DNA from: Magnolia sinica
Lineage: Eukaryota; Streptophyta; Magnoliopsida; Magnoliales; Magnoliaceae
Assembly: GCF_029962835.1 (NCBI RefSeq)
Contig: NC_080588.1
Coordinates: forward strand, 67,916,001 to 67,980,000
Length of the DNA: 64,000 nt
Direction of reading: 5' to 3'
Below, piece after piece: positions 1 to 12,779 of the stretch (its first letter is position 1; each line of letters starts with the position of its first letter). Made by a program: the position numbers and the translations under genes. The notes below the pieces were generated by a model. The model ran no database searches and was not told where the DNA came from. It saw nothing but the letters and a program-made list of their open reading frames with translations.

Positions 1-1347
1 TGACCAGAGCTTAAAACTATCTTCATCGATCATCCTTTGAACCATGGGAAGCATCCGTTGAATCTGGGCCTGAATGCGCTTCCATAACAGGGATGCAAAG
101 GGGAAATGGGAAGAAGCCCCATTAGCCTCTAAGCTCAGCCGATATTTAGCAGTCATGAACGAACACTACATAGAGCTCTGCTTGGAGAAGAGGATGCCCA
201 ACGCCATCTTCATTCTGTAGGCCTTCATGACTTCTTCTAATCTCTTGAAACCCAGCCCACCCTCAGCGATCGGGACTGCAATCTGCTTCCAGCTTATCCA
301 ATGCATTTTTCTCCTGCCCTCGGCCCAACCCCAAAAGAAATTGGCGAATCTTGCTTCCAAGGCTTTCAGAACCCGCATTGGAATATGTATAGTGGCTAAA
401 GAGTGGACTGGAATACTAGATAGCACATGTTTGATAAGAGTTGCTCTGCCCGCTTAGGATAGAATCCTAGCTTTCCACCCACTAAGTCTGTCGTCGATTC
501 TCTCTAAAAGTGGTCGGGAAAAGCTTGATTTCAACCTTCCCGCTGCGATAGGAACCCCTAGGTACGTAAAGGGGTTAGAAGATGCCTTGGAAATACCGAT
601 GGTTCTTTCAATTGTTCTAATTCTAGACGATTTTAATTTTATCTAAGCAAACAAAAGAACTCTTGTGGAGGTTGATGCATTGCTCGGATTCCGCCTGGAA
701 AGCATCCAAAAAGACTTTCGTTGCACGAAGGGTCGCAAGGCCTCCATTAAGGAAGAGGAGGGTGTCGTCGGCATACAGAAGGTGGGAGATGGGAGGGCAG
801 CCCCTTCGGCTCATGAAAGGCCTGCACCGGTCCTGCTCCAGCAAACGAATGAGGCCCCTACTGAGAACTTCTACTATTATGATAAAAAGGGCTGGGGAGA
901 GAGGGTCCCCCTGCCGAAGCCCTCGAGAGGACTTGAAGAAGCCATTGGACTCCCCATTAACCAGGATAGAGAACCAATTGTTGGCCCAGCACTTTTTTAT
1001 CATATCAACCCACTCCCTGCTGAACCCGAACTTGAGGAGAACCTTCTTTAAAAAAACCCCAATCTACTTTGTCGTTCCCCCCCCCCCCCCCCCCCCGGAA
1101 CTTTCCTAGAGATCTCTCTAAAGAGCTCCTGACTGAGAGCAATTTTCTCGGATATCAAACGCCCCGGAAGAAAAGCGCCTTGCTCTTTAGAAATCATTGA
1201 AGGCAAGATCTGATTCAGCCTGGAAGCAATGATTTTAGCAAAAATCTTATATAGACAATTGTAAAGACTGATCGGGCAGAAATCGGCAAACTTCTTTGGT
1301 GATTGAGACTTAGGAATCAGACAAATCAGCATTGTGCTCATGGCTCT
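1..1347 (-). pseudogene. LINE ORF2, reverse-transcriptase half (decayed)
   Basis: This is the 3' half of a non-LTR retrotransposon ORF2, read right to left. Pieces in three frames give the fingers of the reverse transcriptase (LICLIPKSQSPKKFADFCPI, then FLPGR, about 1340-1165), the palm (GLRQGDPLSPALF near 920-880 and the catalytic YADD near 765-755), and the later FFWGWAEGRRKMHWISW block typical of plant LINEs (about 345-285). Frames change and stops occur between the pieces, so no full protein can be made. The element runs off the left edge, so its 3' tail is not visible. It continues at 8980, the other side of an LTR insertion. The RT identity is certain from motifs; activity is excluded by the breaks. 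Confidence 0.93.
1077..1096. repeat. poly-C tract, 20 C
   Basis: An uninterrupted run of 20 C lies inside the LINE reverse transcriptase; on the coding strand it reads as a run of Gly codons. It is probably slippage expansion, or a sequencing/assembly artefact, in a dead element. Confidence 0.9.
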
Positions 1348-2124
1348 TGTAACGTCTCGGAAAAATCCGTATAAAGGCCCGAGTACCACCTCAGGCAGAA
1401 ATCACATAGGATCAAATCATTTAGAAATTAGGCGGGAATTAACTAGTGCTAAATTAGCTTATCTGTGAAATTATCATTAATCACTTTAAATATGGTCTGC
1501 AAAACCCAAACCGTGAGAATCATTACCGCCGCATTACCTTAAAGCTTAAGATCAATCTCAAGTCCCAATTGCTCTTGGGAGTGCTTTGAAACTCCATATC
1601 AAACCTAAACGCACGTCAAAAGTCCGATGACCGCGAAACTATACCGTTATAACCACCTTGCTGGACTTGACTGCCACCTCAGAAATCAAGTCCTAATTAT
1701 ATCCAGAAATGCACAACTTGAGCCCGGAGCAAAGTGGGTGAGAGACGCGAATATTTTTGGGAAATGAACTAGGACTTAAGTGAACTGAGTCGTTCACTTA
1801 CAGGTCCAAATATAAGGATTCAAACCATCAGAATTTGACCCAATTACACCCTCGGATTAGGAAAAATTTTCAACACATGCCAGTACACTTGTGGCCCTAA
1901 TCGAGTACCGATGATTGTTGAACTGAAACTGGTCCGCCATGGTCGATCTATAAATCCGATCGAACCGAAAACTCAGCTTGACCTAGATCCAATGTCAAGG
2001 AGCTTAAATCCGACCCCACACAGAAGAAGGGCCACCAGAAGTGCTCCGTTGGGCTGAAACAGACACCCTTTGGATATAACCTAAGTATACCTTGGCCCTG
2101 GGGCCATTTCCATCAGACCTGGGC

Positions 2125-2134
2125 CTATATAAGG
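2125..2134 (+). promoter_or_regulatory. TATA box of the outer LTR
   Basis: CTATATAAGG is followed within 30-90 bases by CTCTCTTTCTCATCTC and a GAGA-rich leader. The same motif with the same surroundings recurs inverted at 42247-42256 in the related LTR. Conservation between two copies supports a U3/R promoter and gives the LTR a plus orientation. Confidence 0.6.
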
Positions 2135-3001
2135 GCCTTAAACCCTCTCTTTCTCATCTCATACGAATTTGGGAAATCTTATGAGAGAGAAGAGAGAAAA
2201 GAGAAGGAAAGAGAGAGGAAGTGAGAGAGTGTACTGGCATTTGTTCTTGGAATTTAATCTTATCACTCCACACGCTTATCTATCACATCTTTAGTGATAT
2301 TCCGGCGTTTCCGACAGTGTACTTGGGTAAGAAAACCTAACCCTAATCTGTTTTAGGGTATCATATAGTATGTAACGCCCCGAATTTTCAAGACTCGAGT
2401 ATATGACCCGTGTCCCAAAAACCTGAGTGTTAGCTTTAAAGGATGGTTAAATTCGAGTGTACATTTTTTTTTCCTTCATCAAAGTAAGCAAATGAGTGTA
2501 GTGTAGACAAATCGATATAAAGGAAAATTTCATTATCATTCAAATTTACAAGAAACTGCCCATAATGACTTATACAAACCAATGTCTTTGAATTCAACAA
2601 GTACAAGATTTATAAGAATTTAATACATGAAGAATAGCGGAAAACATATAAATATAAGCCGCAAGATCACATGGCTCCTCCAGGTAAATACAGCCATGCA
2701 TCCCAGCGATCGTACACTGCTCCTCATCAAGTCTGAACATACATATCACTAAAGCCACCTGTACAGTTGTATATTTGATGGATGAGTGGCCAACTCAGTG
2801 TGAATTTCCCTCAAGATTACACACCGCCGCATTAGGTAAGAAATAGTATAAAACATTCAGACAACCAAAACAGAGTAAATGCAATCTTATTAGGTGCATG
2901 GATGCATGAATGCAATCATCGACCCGGGTAAACCATCCGGACGGTCGGTGCCCCAGGAAAAACATCCAGACAGGCAATGGGGTCATCACCCAAGGATGTG
3001 A

Positions 3002-3190
3002 CTGGTTATCAGCGCAACACGCGGCGTAATCGTATGGGTATGAGTGATCCAAGTCATCATTTTAAATCAATCGGCTGGTCATTACACAACACAGGGCATA
3101 ATCATATGGGCATGAGTGATCCAAGTCATCATTATAAATCGATCGGCTGGTCATTAGTGCAACACGTGGCATAATCGTATGGGCATAATG
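3002..3190. repeat. Tandem repeat, about 73 bp x 2.5
   Basis: The unit contains GGCTGGTCATTA, a stretch like CAACACGYGGCRTAATCRTA, then TGGGYATGAGTGATCCAAG and TCATCATTWTAAATC. Two full units and a partial third are seen. It lies inside the inner LTR-like element and is not coding. Confidence 0.8.
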
Positions 3191-6100
3191 ATGCAAGCCG
3201 TCGTAGTATGCTATACATGCATGATTTACCAGCCCATTAGTAGTCCAATTGCAATCAGCCGTTTTAGAATAAGCTCACGGTCACTACAGGGAGCGTAGGG
3301 CCCAGCGTAAGGCCAACAGCTCGAGCATGGTGTCCCATTACCACCATCCCCGGCTCATGAGGCTACCATCTTAGGATGTTTAATGGAAACGCATCGACTA
3401 GTGGTCAATCATATTACAGTATATGGGGCTCACCATTGCATGGTTGCATGGTATAAAACATCGAACCCATACAGAAAAAATACCAAAACAAAGCCACATA
3501 GGGCGATATCAAACAAACCACATAGGGCAATTATCAAAATAAGCCTCATAGGACGAGAATCAAAACCATGCGATAAAGACCATCCTTGAAAACTATTGGA
3601 CACAACAACCCTGGATGGTAGGCCCACATTAATGATCCTTTTAAACCACTACTCAATAACCACTAAGTCGAAGGTCCATTTTAATCACAACTAGTCGGGT
3701 TACATCTCAAGTATGAGTGTACATTTATAGGCGGGGGTTTCCCACTAGTGTACCAGTTTAAAGTCCATAAGGAATACATAAATAATCCACAAGTATGACC
3801 AAATATACAGGATGAACATTAAGCAGGCAATATAACAATTCAATTTCCACTAGCTAACACATGTGATTATAAGAGAAAGATATCAATTATAATTTTTAAT
3901 AAAAACTATAACTTAAGCTAATGAGAAGATGGAAAGCTCAAGGGGAAGAATCATCACCTTATACGTTGAATCGCCTTCTAGTTTCGCCAAGTGCTTCCAC
4001 CCTTAGAATTGTATCCTACCACAAATCATGAACTTGTACAATTAGGTCCAAGTTCTAATTACTACCTAGGGGTTAAGGTCATAGCCTAGGGTTATCTTTT
4101 AGTGTAGAATTAGGGTTTTCACCTTAGGGTTTAGTTTTAAACTTGGATTTTGGGCTTTAAATGTTAGTTCATGTAAAATTAATTATCATGATAGTTTATA
4201 ACTATAGTATAATTATTAATATTAATGATAAAATTACTATTAGTTAATCGTGGCAATAATAATCATTATAATGGTAGAAATCAGTATACTTCTACTACCA
4301 ATAACGATATCTAAGAATGGTGAGTAAAATCCTAATAACGAAAGTTATGGTTTTATCTATACTAACTAATATGAGTAACTATTAGTGGCTAATCAAGTCT
4401 ATAATAAAATTTACCATGATAATAGTATTTAAGGATTGTAAATCGAGATCCTTCCAGTTTGGTGTACCATTAATTGCCATATAAACTTACTAATTACAAA
4501 ATCATTATTGTCATTAGTGTTATGATGTATATTAGCTAACTTGATAATAAAAATCATTAGGATGGAAATTTATAATTAGAATTACCATTGATGACAGTAA
4601 TAACAACAGCGAATATGATTGGATAGGATGGCTTACCTAACTTGAGCTAGATCCGAGTGAGTTGACACGATTAGACTCGGCAAGTTTTAGCCGAGTTGAC
4701 TTGGCAGCGGGTCGCTCTAATTTGACCTCTCCCTTTATCTCTTTCCTTCTCTTTCAAATTAGCAACGTCCCAGGTTGCACTGAGTCCCAAACGAGTCAGC
4801 GGGTTAACTCGACAGAACTAGTGAAGAAGGCAACATCTTCCTCCTTTCTTCTTCTTCTTTCTGTTCTTCTTTTCTCTTCCTCGGGCTTATACACTCATCA
4901 GAGTTCCTGGACTAAACCAGAACCCAACTCAAGCCGAACTCAGCGTGGCTTGAGGCGTTTTTGGCCTAAGTCGTGACCGTGACTCGGCCCGCTCCAAGCT
5001 GATGCAACAATGCAACAGCCCTTCCTCTCTCTCCTTCTCGATTCTCCTTCCCTATCTCTCCTCTTTCTTCTCCTCACTACTTCAACCAGAAGAACGGTCT
5101 GGATTTGATCAGACCCAACCTAGCTCAGACCCAACTCAGTCCAGCTCGGACTAAGCATGGCCGCAACTCGATGGCAGGTGCATCACAGCCCCCACCCGCA
5201 CATCCTCTCTCTCTCTCTCTATTCTTCTCCTCTCCTTTCCATCCTCCCTCTCTTAGCTCTGCTGAAAGCTAGCAGCACTCAAGCCAGTTCCAAACAGGCC
5301 CCATTTCTGGCCTGAATCAGACCCAACTCGTCCTGCGGTTGGCCCGAGTTGAGCGGCACCAACAGAACCTGCTCTCTCTAACTCACTTCTTTCTTCTCCT
5401 TTCTTTCTCGTCTCTTCCATCCGCTACAGGTCCAGCAGAATCGATGGACGACCGAGCTCGACCCGAACCAATGCACCGACACGGTTTGGAGCAGCTTTAA
5501 CAAGGAAGGAGGCCGGGCAACAATGGTGGATCCCAACCCGATGCTTCTTTCTCCATTCCGACAGCATGGGACGGTTCATATGGGCTCTAGGAAGCTTGAC
5601 GATGAGCTTTTTCGAAGCTTGGGGAATATTTGGGTGGTGGGTTCTAGTGGAGAAGGGAAATGGCTGATTACGAGCTGCAGCAAGGGCGTGGGAGAGAGAC
5701 CCATTGTAACACCATATTCTCATCTTAAATCAAGCCCTAAGCTCTCTCAGGGCCGTTGGATGAGGACTGGATGGCACAGATTGAATACTGCCATTCGGTT
5801 TTCTCAAAATCATGGGAAGGAATGAAAATCGGTCGTGATTTTCCTTGCTAAGGTGGAAGCCGAGTTTGGACGGTTGAGATGCCCTCAAACGGACGTCTAG
5901 GATAAGAGGAACCCTCTTTGTTCGGATCGTTGAGCTGGCAATAGTGGAGGCAGTTTCCATTTCTAGAAACTATGTGCTTGTAGGGCCTGCCTGCACCAAC
6001 GTTTGTGTACGTATGATTTCACCTCTACGTGAGAGGACTACTAGGTTTTGGTCAGGCCCCATCTGTGCTTAAGATGGACGGTTTGGATCAACGGTGGGAG

Positions 6101-6564
6101 CTGTGATGATGGGCCACAGTGCGAAGGAAACGGATGGTGTCCGTCGTTGGTAAAAACAGGGAGAGAGAAAAACTCTCCATTTTTGGAGAAGCACGGGTCT
6201 GACTGGTCTATCCCGCCTGGTGCACAGCGAGTGTGCACCATCTGTGTACACGCAGCATGCTAATTGGGGTCCTATGTGATGTTTTTGATAAATCTCCACC
6301 GTCCATTCCATTTGGTGGGCCAAATCAAAGCCCTTGACCATGGATGGGGCAAATCCAAGGCTTAGGTGGGCCATGCTAATTGATTGGAGGGTTTAGTCAT
6401 GGGTCTACCTTGATCTGAGGGTCGGATTATTCTGAAATTGGACGTCAACGGCTAAAAGGGTCCTGGGGACCACTTAAGCTAGAAATCGATGGCCAGCTTA
6501 TGCATTATATGACCTATTATGCTCTTATAATATTAAATACTATGTTATAATGCTTTTTGTTGTT

Positions 6565-6568
6565 GTTG

Positions 6569-6602
<34 letters not shown>
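6565..6602. repeat. (TTG)n / (ATT)n microsatellite
   Basis: A TTG run passes into an ATT run inside the AT-rich 3' part of the inner LTR-like element. A simple repeat with no sign of function. Confidence 0.8.
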
Positions 6603-6603
<1 letters not shown>

Positions 6604-8979
6604 TTCCTTTATATATTTTGTCATATATAATTTATATTAATGATGTTATAAGTATATGCATATAATAAGGATTATAGTTACACATCATTTTAATGTGTAC
6701 TTTTAAATATTTATAAAATATATAAATAACATTTCATAGTACATATATTTAGGTTCTATTATTTTTTTGTATTCATATTAAATTAAATTAACTAGTAACA
6801 CTCGAGTACTGGAAAGTACGGGGTGTTACATAGTGTTAGTGGTGAAATAGTTAACATATTTCATACTGTAGGTTGTCGTTGTGCTGTAAACAAAGATTCG
6901 GTATACAAACTTAATTCGATACTTGTTTACCGGCATAAGATGCGGACTATAAATGTTTAGGTTATGGTTTTCAAGTCTTTCAATGTCAGTAATGATTTAT
7001 GACTGCCTTGATTGCTATCACATATGCTTAGATACGAGGGTTTTCATATATTACACATATATGTGAACTATGTTGATTTTAAATGCATTCCATGTGTTTG
7101 TTGAAATGACTGAATGAGTATGGAATTATGATTTGTGATTGCCATGATTTCTGATTGGGAATACTTGATTGTTGTACGTATGAAAACTCCTATATGGAAA
7201 GATTTGCTATAATATGTATTATAACTAATATATTACATGTATGTAATATGTATAGTCTAAGTGTCTGATAAAATGCCTGAATGAGAAAATGTTTGATGTA
7301 ATGTACCTAATGAGGGTGTTGAGATAGGATTTTCAATCCCCTCATACGTAGTTACAGTTTCCTATGTGAAGCCTATCTTACTACTATGTGATTATAGATG
7401 AAATACTTATGTGTGATAACATGTATACCATGTGGTTGTTTAAATGCTTAAGTAAGATTTATATTTACACTGGTTGTCATATGCTATTTTGGATTATTAT
7501 ATGTAAGTGGGATTGTTTGGAATGTGAGTGGGGCTACGATGTAGTCCAGGCAATCGATAATGGTTTACGATGGGTGGCTGAATTGACTTAGCCACGATGA
7601 ATACGTTCAACGAATCCGACTTGTATGTCGTTTGACGGCAGTAGTTAGGCCACGCGGAATGCTTACGCAATCCATGTCGATCAAGTCAACGTGCGCTCGT
7701 ACCAGTCGAGCTCGTCAAGTAACCCGATATATGTTCACCACATATGGACGCTATTGCTAGAATCTAAGGTACCAAACTCACCAGTAAAAAATTCCTTTAA
7801 CCTTAGTACCTCGATCCGCTAAGACTCATGAGTCGGGCATGGTGGTATGGGACACCGTGGTCGAGCAGTCGGCCTATATTGGGGTGACGAGCGTCTCCAT
7901 AGTGACTAGTGAGCAACCCAAACTCGTGAGACGAATACGGTGGTATGGAACACTATATTCGAGCTGTCGGCCTACGTTTAGGTGATGAGCCATTCGTAGT
8001 GACCTCGAGCATACTCTAAGACTGTGCTGAGGTAACGAGCCTCGCCGTAGTAAACAAGAGTATAAACCAGGCATACATCGAGGTAACGAGCCCTTTGTAG
8101 CAACCTGTAACCGCAACATCGTATGAGACTAGCTAGGACTGACGACCCTAGAATGGATCATCGTTTGAGAAATGATATAAAGGAGGTACCTTAGCTTCTC
8201 AATCCTGCTGTATGAATAAACCTAAGTAAGCAACTTGGCTAATCACGTGTATGCACCGCATTACGTGTGCCTTTGGCATAGCAGGTCAAGCACTAAGAAA
8301 GTGTTTCATGCCACAATCGTGAGATAAAATCGCTGAGGGAGCACAGGCGAGGGCATACATCATTATTTCAAATCATTCTTGCATTAACAAGAGTACTTAG
8401 GACCTGATTATTGTATTGCATTATCATTACTGCTTGACTGAATTGATAACGTGTTAACCCCTTGCTTTATTATTCCACTGAGTTGATCACTCACTCCCAC
8501 GTTACGGGACGATGTTTTAAACACCAACCAGACCCTATTGTAGTTTTAAATGATGGCGCAGCCTACGAGGCAGAGCCGGACTTTGAGGATGACGAGGAGG
8601 CATTCTCATATATGCAGTATTCGGGCGGGTTTCCATAGATCGTTCTGATCGATGAGGCTTCAGGGCTTATACTTGTGGTGGAACATCACTTTTTGGACAT
8701 TTTGTATTTTGAAACAATACTTGTAACTATTTGACCTGGCAATGCGTTCATACTTTAGGGACCTACAATGATTTATATATTTTATACACTGATCACAGTC
8801 TTCCACTTGCATAAATTCCATTGTCCCTGGAGTATGATTTGTTGATTTAGCTTAATCTCATTCATGTTTTATCCACTAACATGGACAACATCAAATCATC
8901 ATTATCTATGTTGCATAAGTAATGCGTTGGAACTCGGGAGTTGGGTACCTGCTTAACCCCCAATTTTCAGGGCGTTACA

Positions 8980-10471
8980 GCTCTCGACAGATTGCCCCCT
9001 AGGAAGAAGAAAGACACAGCCTTATGTATGTTGTGGGCCACCACATTCCAGTAGGAACTATAGAAGGCTGCTGAAAATCCATCTGGGCTAGTAGCCCCAT
9101 CTACTAGCATGGCGAGAACAGCCTAATGGACCTCTAACAACGACAGTGGGGTTGTCAGCAAACAGTTGTTTTCCTGCGTAACTAGCCTAGGAATGGATTC
9201 CAGAATGCCAAAGTCAGGAGCTATAGGGATAGTTGAAAACTACTGCTTGAAGTACTCCACCACCGCTTGCTTCAGGTCGGACGTGTCGCTAATCTCCTGT
9301 CCCGATTCAAGCCGGATTGTCCTGATGAAGGCTCTGCGTTGCTTCTCTGCGGCTGAGGCATGGAAAATTTGGGTATTCCTATCCCCATCTGACAGCCAAC
9401 TCTGGGCTTTTGCTTCCAAAAAGTCTCCTGTATCTGCTCAAGGCGAATGAGGCAATCAGATGCCATGTTGAACTCATTCTATAACTCCGAGGGGATCCCC
9501 ACGTCCCCTGCCTCGTGTTGACACTTATCTTCTAGCGCTGCTAGATCGCGCACGGCCTGACTGACCTGATCGAAAATATTGTCGAAGACATTTTTGTTCC
9601 ACTCTTTAAGAGCATATTTGACTGCCTTGAGCTTCACAAGCACGTTGAAAATCGGATGGGTACAATCGGCAATCTTCCAAGCTGTGCTGACCTCCTGGAG
9701 AAAGGATTCATGATGAGTCCACATCCTTTGGAACTTGAACGGCTTTGGACAGGTGGGCGCGGCTGACGGGAAATCCAGAAGAAGCGGGGTGTGGTCCAAA
9801 TTTACCCACGGGAGATGATGAACCTGAAAGGTGGGGAAGGTGGAGGACCAAGAGGCACATATCAGAACTCTGTCTAGACGCGCCCACACCCTAGATGAGC
9901 CAGCTTGGTTGTTGGTCCACGTAAACTGATTCCTAACAAACCCCGCATCAATAAGACCTGCATTGTTGATGGCGTCAAAGAATTCGGAAGAACTAGCAAC
10001 ATCTAGCTATCTACGGCTCCTTCTTTCTGAAGCCCCCACCACCACATTAAAGTCCCCACAAACAACCCAACACCCTACCACCGAGGTGGACAGAGCTGCC
10101 AACTCATCCCACAATTCCCTCCTGTGCGACCGAGCGCAACTAGCATAGACAAAAGTTAGATACATTGGGACCACAATATTCTCAATAGAAACAACAAGAG
10201 ACAAGGATTGATTAGTCATGCTGAAAATAGAGCAAGAAATAGTGTTCCTATAAAGTACCCATATTTTATCCCCTTTAATCCCGTTAGAGAAGGATGAGTG
10301 GAAACCCAGGGACAATCCCACTCCCGCTATTTTCTCCTCTCTGAGCATCGGTTCCAGAATAACAACCCCCCAAGGATTGTGAATCTTGATCATTCGCTTA
10401 GCTGATCTAATGGTGCGCTGGTTACCAATGCCTCGGGCATTCCAAACGAGGATTTTATCCATCCATAACAC
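8980..10471 (-). pseudogene. LINE ORF2, endonuclease half (decayed)
   Basis: Read right to left, this starts with MDKILVWNARGIGNQRTIR, the N-terminus of an exonuclease-endonuclease-phosphatase (APE-like) domain. It continues with CGDFNVVV near 10080 and, in another frame, WARLDRVLICASW and WVNLDHTPLLLDF (9890-9780), the SDH-type C-terminal motif of the endonuclease. The linker to the RT follows (9479-9000, with SDCLIRLEQIQETFWKQK). Several frameshifts separate the blocks. The reading stops at the LTR insertion at 8979 and resumes at 1347. The start overlaps the end of ORF1. Confidence 0.92.
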
Positions 10472-12635
10472 AACCGCTGTTCACAGCCCGTCTCTTCAGT
10501 CGACGCAATCTTGCTCCAATCACCCCTAAAGTAGATGGTCCTGTTCCTCCTAGTTTTCCTGTGGGGCATTGAAGCACCCTCATAGGCATTATCCTGCCCG
10601 TCGGCCCATCTCTGCACGCTGATACCCTGACCTGTCTGTTGTGAGGCATCGATGGTCCTTGGTTCCAAAGCACCTGCAGCCCCTGAGAAAAACGGAGAGA
10701 GGTTGACTTCGAGTCCAAACCTCCCTTCCTGAGTAGGAGAGAAAGCAGTGGCCTGCTCCGCCAGAACAGAAACCCGAGGGGACCTGTTGGCGATATCTGG
10801 AGGTTCTGGATCGCCCTCAATAGAGGGATCATGGGCTGAGGGGCCAATGGAGCTGAGCACAGGCAGGGCTGCTAGACCTTCTGGGTCTTCAGTATCAGCA
10901 TTCCAGCTCTTAGACTGATCTTGTGTGAGCGGGGGACATCCCACCGATCTGGAGTAAATTTTCCTGAATCGGTTGATGTTCAAAGGCGACTTGAATGGAG
11001 TTTCTGGCTTATCTAGGAGAGGGATTTCATCTACTGGGTTCAGGTCTGAAGCCAATCTCTGAAAAACACTTTCCACTGCAATGGCATTGTCGTTCCTATC
11101 CTGGTTGTCAGCAGGCTTTCGAGGGCTGCCTTCCACTCTGTGCTGGAGGACTCCGCTATGATGTTGCTGGTCCAATTCGTCCTGACTTATATGTTGGGAC
11201 CAGTAGGGAGGGATCTGCAGCATATCATCATGAACATGCTGAACATACTTGCTGGATCCCGGGTTGTTGATTGTGCTGGTGAGATGAGTGGCATTCTCTT
11301 TCAACCTCTCTGAGACAGTTCCACATACAATAGCTGGGCGGATTTCCAATCCTGCTAAAGTCCATATTTGGAATCTCAGGAAGACACAGCAAAGGGGCCT
11401 GCACCCGCACCATAAACTCCCCAAACTCGTGCCCATCCTGATTGGAACTGGTCTGCACATCAGCATTAGGCTTGCCAAAATCACTAAGGACCCACTCTTT
11501 GGTCCCCACAGTGTCCTCCGATGGACTCTTTGGCTCGGCAGGGCGGTGTGCTGTTGGTTCCCAAATTCTGGATTCCATTTCTGCTACAATCGAATAGTTT
11601 CTCCCAGTGACATTAAGATTTAGCACCTGATTGAAATTGATACCCGAGTGAAGAATCACCTTAATGCGAGCATGGACCTGAAATAGTCCATATTTACTCA
11701 TTTCATATATTCGGGTAACCTTCCCAAAATAGCTACCCAGGTCCAAGATAACCGATTCCAACCAAGCATGCGTCGGAATACCATACAGCCTGATCCAGCT
11801 CCCCTCGTTACTTGCCACTTCCCTAGATTCCATGGGTAGACCGAAACTAATCCCATCTGACTGTGTAGATTGCTGTCTTGCCGGAACTCCTCAAATTCCG
11901 ATCTGTTTTTCAGAGTGATGAGGAATTTCAGAGTTGAGATCCTGATAACGTCTACTGCAGATGATTTAAAATTTGATTGATGAATTGCCGACATCGGTCT
12001 CAATACTGAAATCGAAGGATCCGACGCAACTCCAACTAGAGCAAGGCTCAGTAATTGCATCCGGTGCTTGACCGTGGTCGGGTCTGCCGTAAAGGTGATA
12101 TTAGGGAAGTCTTTTGAGTGACTTGTGGGAGGATTGGGGACCTCCTCTCTCGATGTCCCTTACGGATACCCAAAGCTGTTGCCGCTGCGTAGGAGCTGTT
12201 GTTCCTAACATCCTTCCCAACCCCCTCTTCCCAAACAGGGGAGGGGTTTTCCTGAGCAGCCGTTGGGATGTTCCTTCTATTCCTCGCCCATCTGACCACA
12301 AAGATCCTTCCATCGATCCGTCGGTCGTTGAGGACATCTTTCGCCGCCATTGCATCCTGTTCATATCTAAACCTAACAAAAGCATAACCCCTAGGTTTCG
12401 AAATGCCTGGGAGAGTGGGGATGTATACATCCAGCAACCTACCATATTTGCTAAAAATTTTCCAAATATCCTCCCTGGAATAATCAAACGGTATATTTCC
12501 GACAAAAAGGCTAAAATCTGACCTGAATGGGTTGATTACCCGGCCAGCAGGTTGGGATTTGGAGGTTGTTGGGGATTCCTGACGAGGAGGCCGAGAGGGA
12601 AATCCCTCTTTTCTCGTGGGTGACCTACCTCTCAT
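10455..12635 (-). pseudogene. LINE ORF1, RRM nucleic-acid-binding protein (decayed)
   Basis: The first 195 codons from 12635 carry an RNA-recognition motif: SLFVGNIPFDYSREDIWKIF (RNP2-like) and GYAFVRF (RNP1-like), with Arg/Ser/Pro-rich sequence ahead. The next block, in another frame (11833-11228), has WIRLYGIPTHAWLESVI, typical of the DUF4283-like region of plant LINE ORF1. The C-terminal third (11484-10455) is polar, of low complexity, and shifts frame. This ORF coats the LINE RNA in related elements. At least two frameshifts make it non-functional. Confidence 0.85.
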
Positions 12636-12666
12636 GAGGAGTTAGGGCCACCGGTCCGGCGACGAT

Positions 12667-12718
12667 CTCCTGCTACGCTCTCCAGCGACCTTGATTTACC
12701 AAAACCTTACCACCTGCT

Positions 12719-12761
<43 letters not shown>

Positions 12762-12779
12762 GCTACGCTCTCCAGCGAC
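12667..12779. repeat. (CT)n tract flanked by 23-bp direct repeats
   Basis: The 23-bp repeat containing CTGCTACGCTCTCCAGCGAC occurs at 12667-12689 and again at 12757-12779, with a 40-base CT run (about 12718-12758) between. It sits at the 5' edge of the LINE and may mark the LINE start or a replication-slippage duplication. Confidence 0.8.

Larger units (their letters stand above)
2371..6830. mobile_element. Solo-LTR-like element nested in the outer LTR
   Basis: The ends are TGTAACGCCCCGAATTTTC and GAAAGTACGGGGTGTTACA. The terminal ~30 bases are imperfect inverted copies of each other (TGTAACRCCCCG...CTCGAGT). Flanks are TAGTA and TAGTG, a 5-bp duplication with one mismatch. The outer LTR resumes on both sides. 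The 4460 bp hold no protein longer than spurious ORFs; content is AT-rich at 4140-4620 and 6500-6800, CT-rich at 4700-5420, with a short tandem repeat at 3002-3190. Length and ends fit a long solo LTR or a non-coding LTR derivative. Confidence 0.75.
1348..8979 (+). mobile_element. Solo-LTR-like element in the LINE (outer)
   Basis: The element begins TGTAACGTCTCGG and ends CAGGGCGTTACA. It is flanked by the perfect 5-bp repeat GCTCT (1343-1347 and 8980-8984), and the LINE reading resumes on both sides. After removing the nested element it is about 3.17 kb. It has no coding capacity, but has a TATA motif (CTATATAAGG, 2125-2134) followed by a CT/GA-rich leader, as expected of a promoter-bearing LTR. 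No second copy of either end lies inside, so I read it as a solo LTR left by LTR-LTR recombination. A related copy lies inverted at 27755-43827. A very large LTR of a Ty3-type element is the best guess; superfamily is not shown by any protein. Confidence 0.82.

Noticed and set aside
4662-4976. 104-codon ORF in the inner LTR-like element
   Set aside because: A CT-rich, Ser-rich frame with no motif or gene context, in a region that looks like an LTR leader.
1348-8979. A class II transposon with terminal inverted repeats TGTAAC...GTTACA
   Set aside because: The 5-bp duplication, TG...CA ends, TATA promoter plus leader, and a primer site beside a related end fit an LTR better. No transposase is present, so the alternative is not fully excluded.
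10995-12521. Plus-strand ORFs inside the LINE
   Set aside because: Antisense to ORF1, whose RRM is clear on the minus strand.
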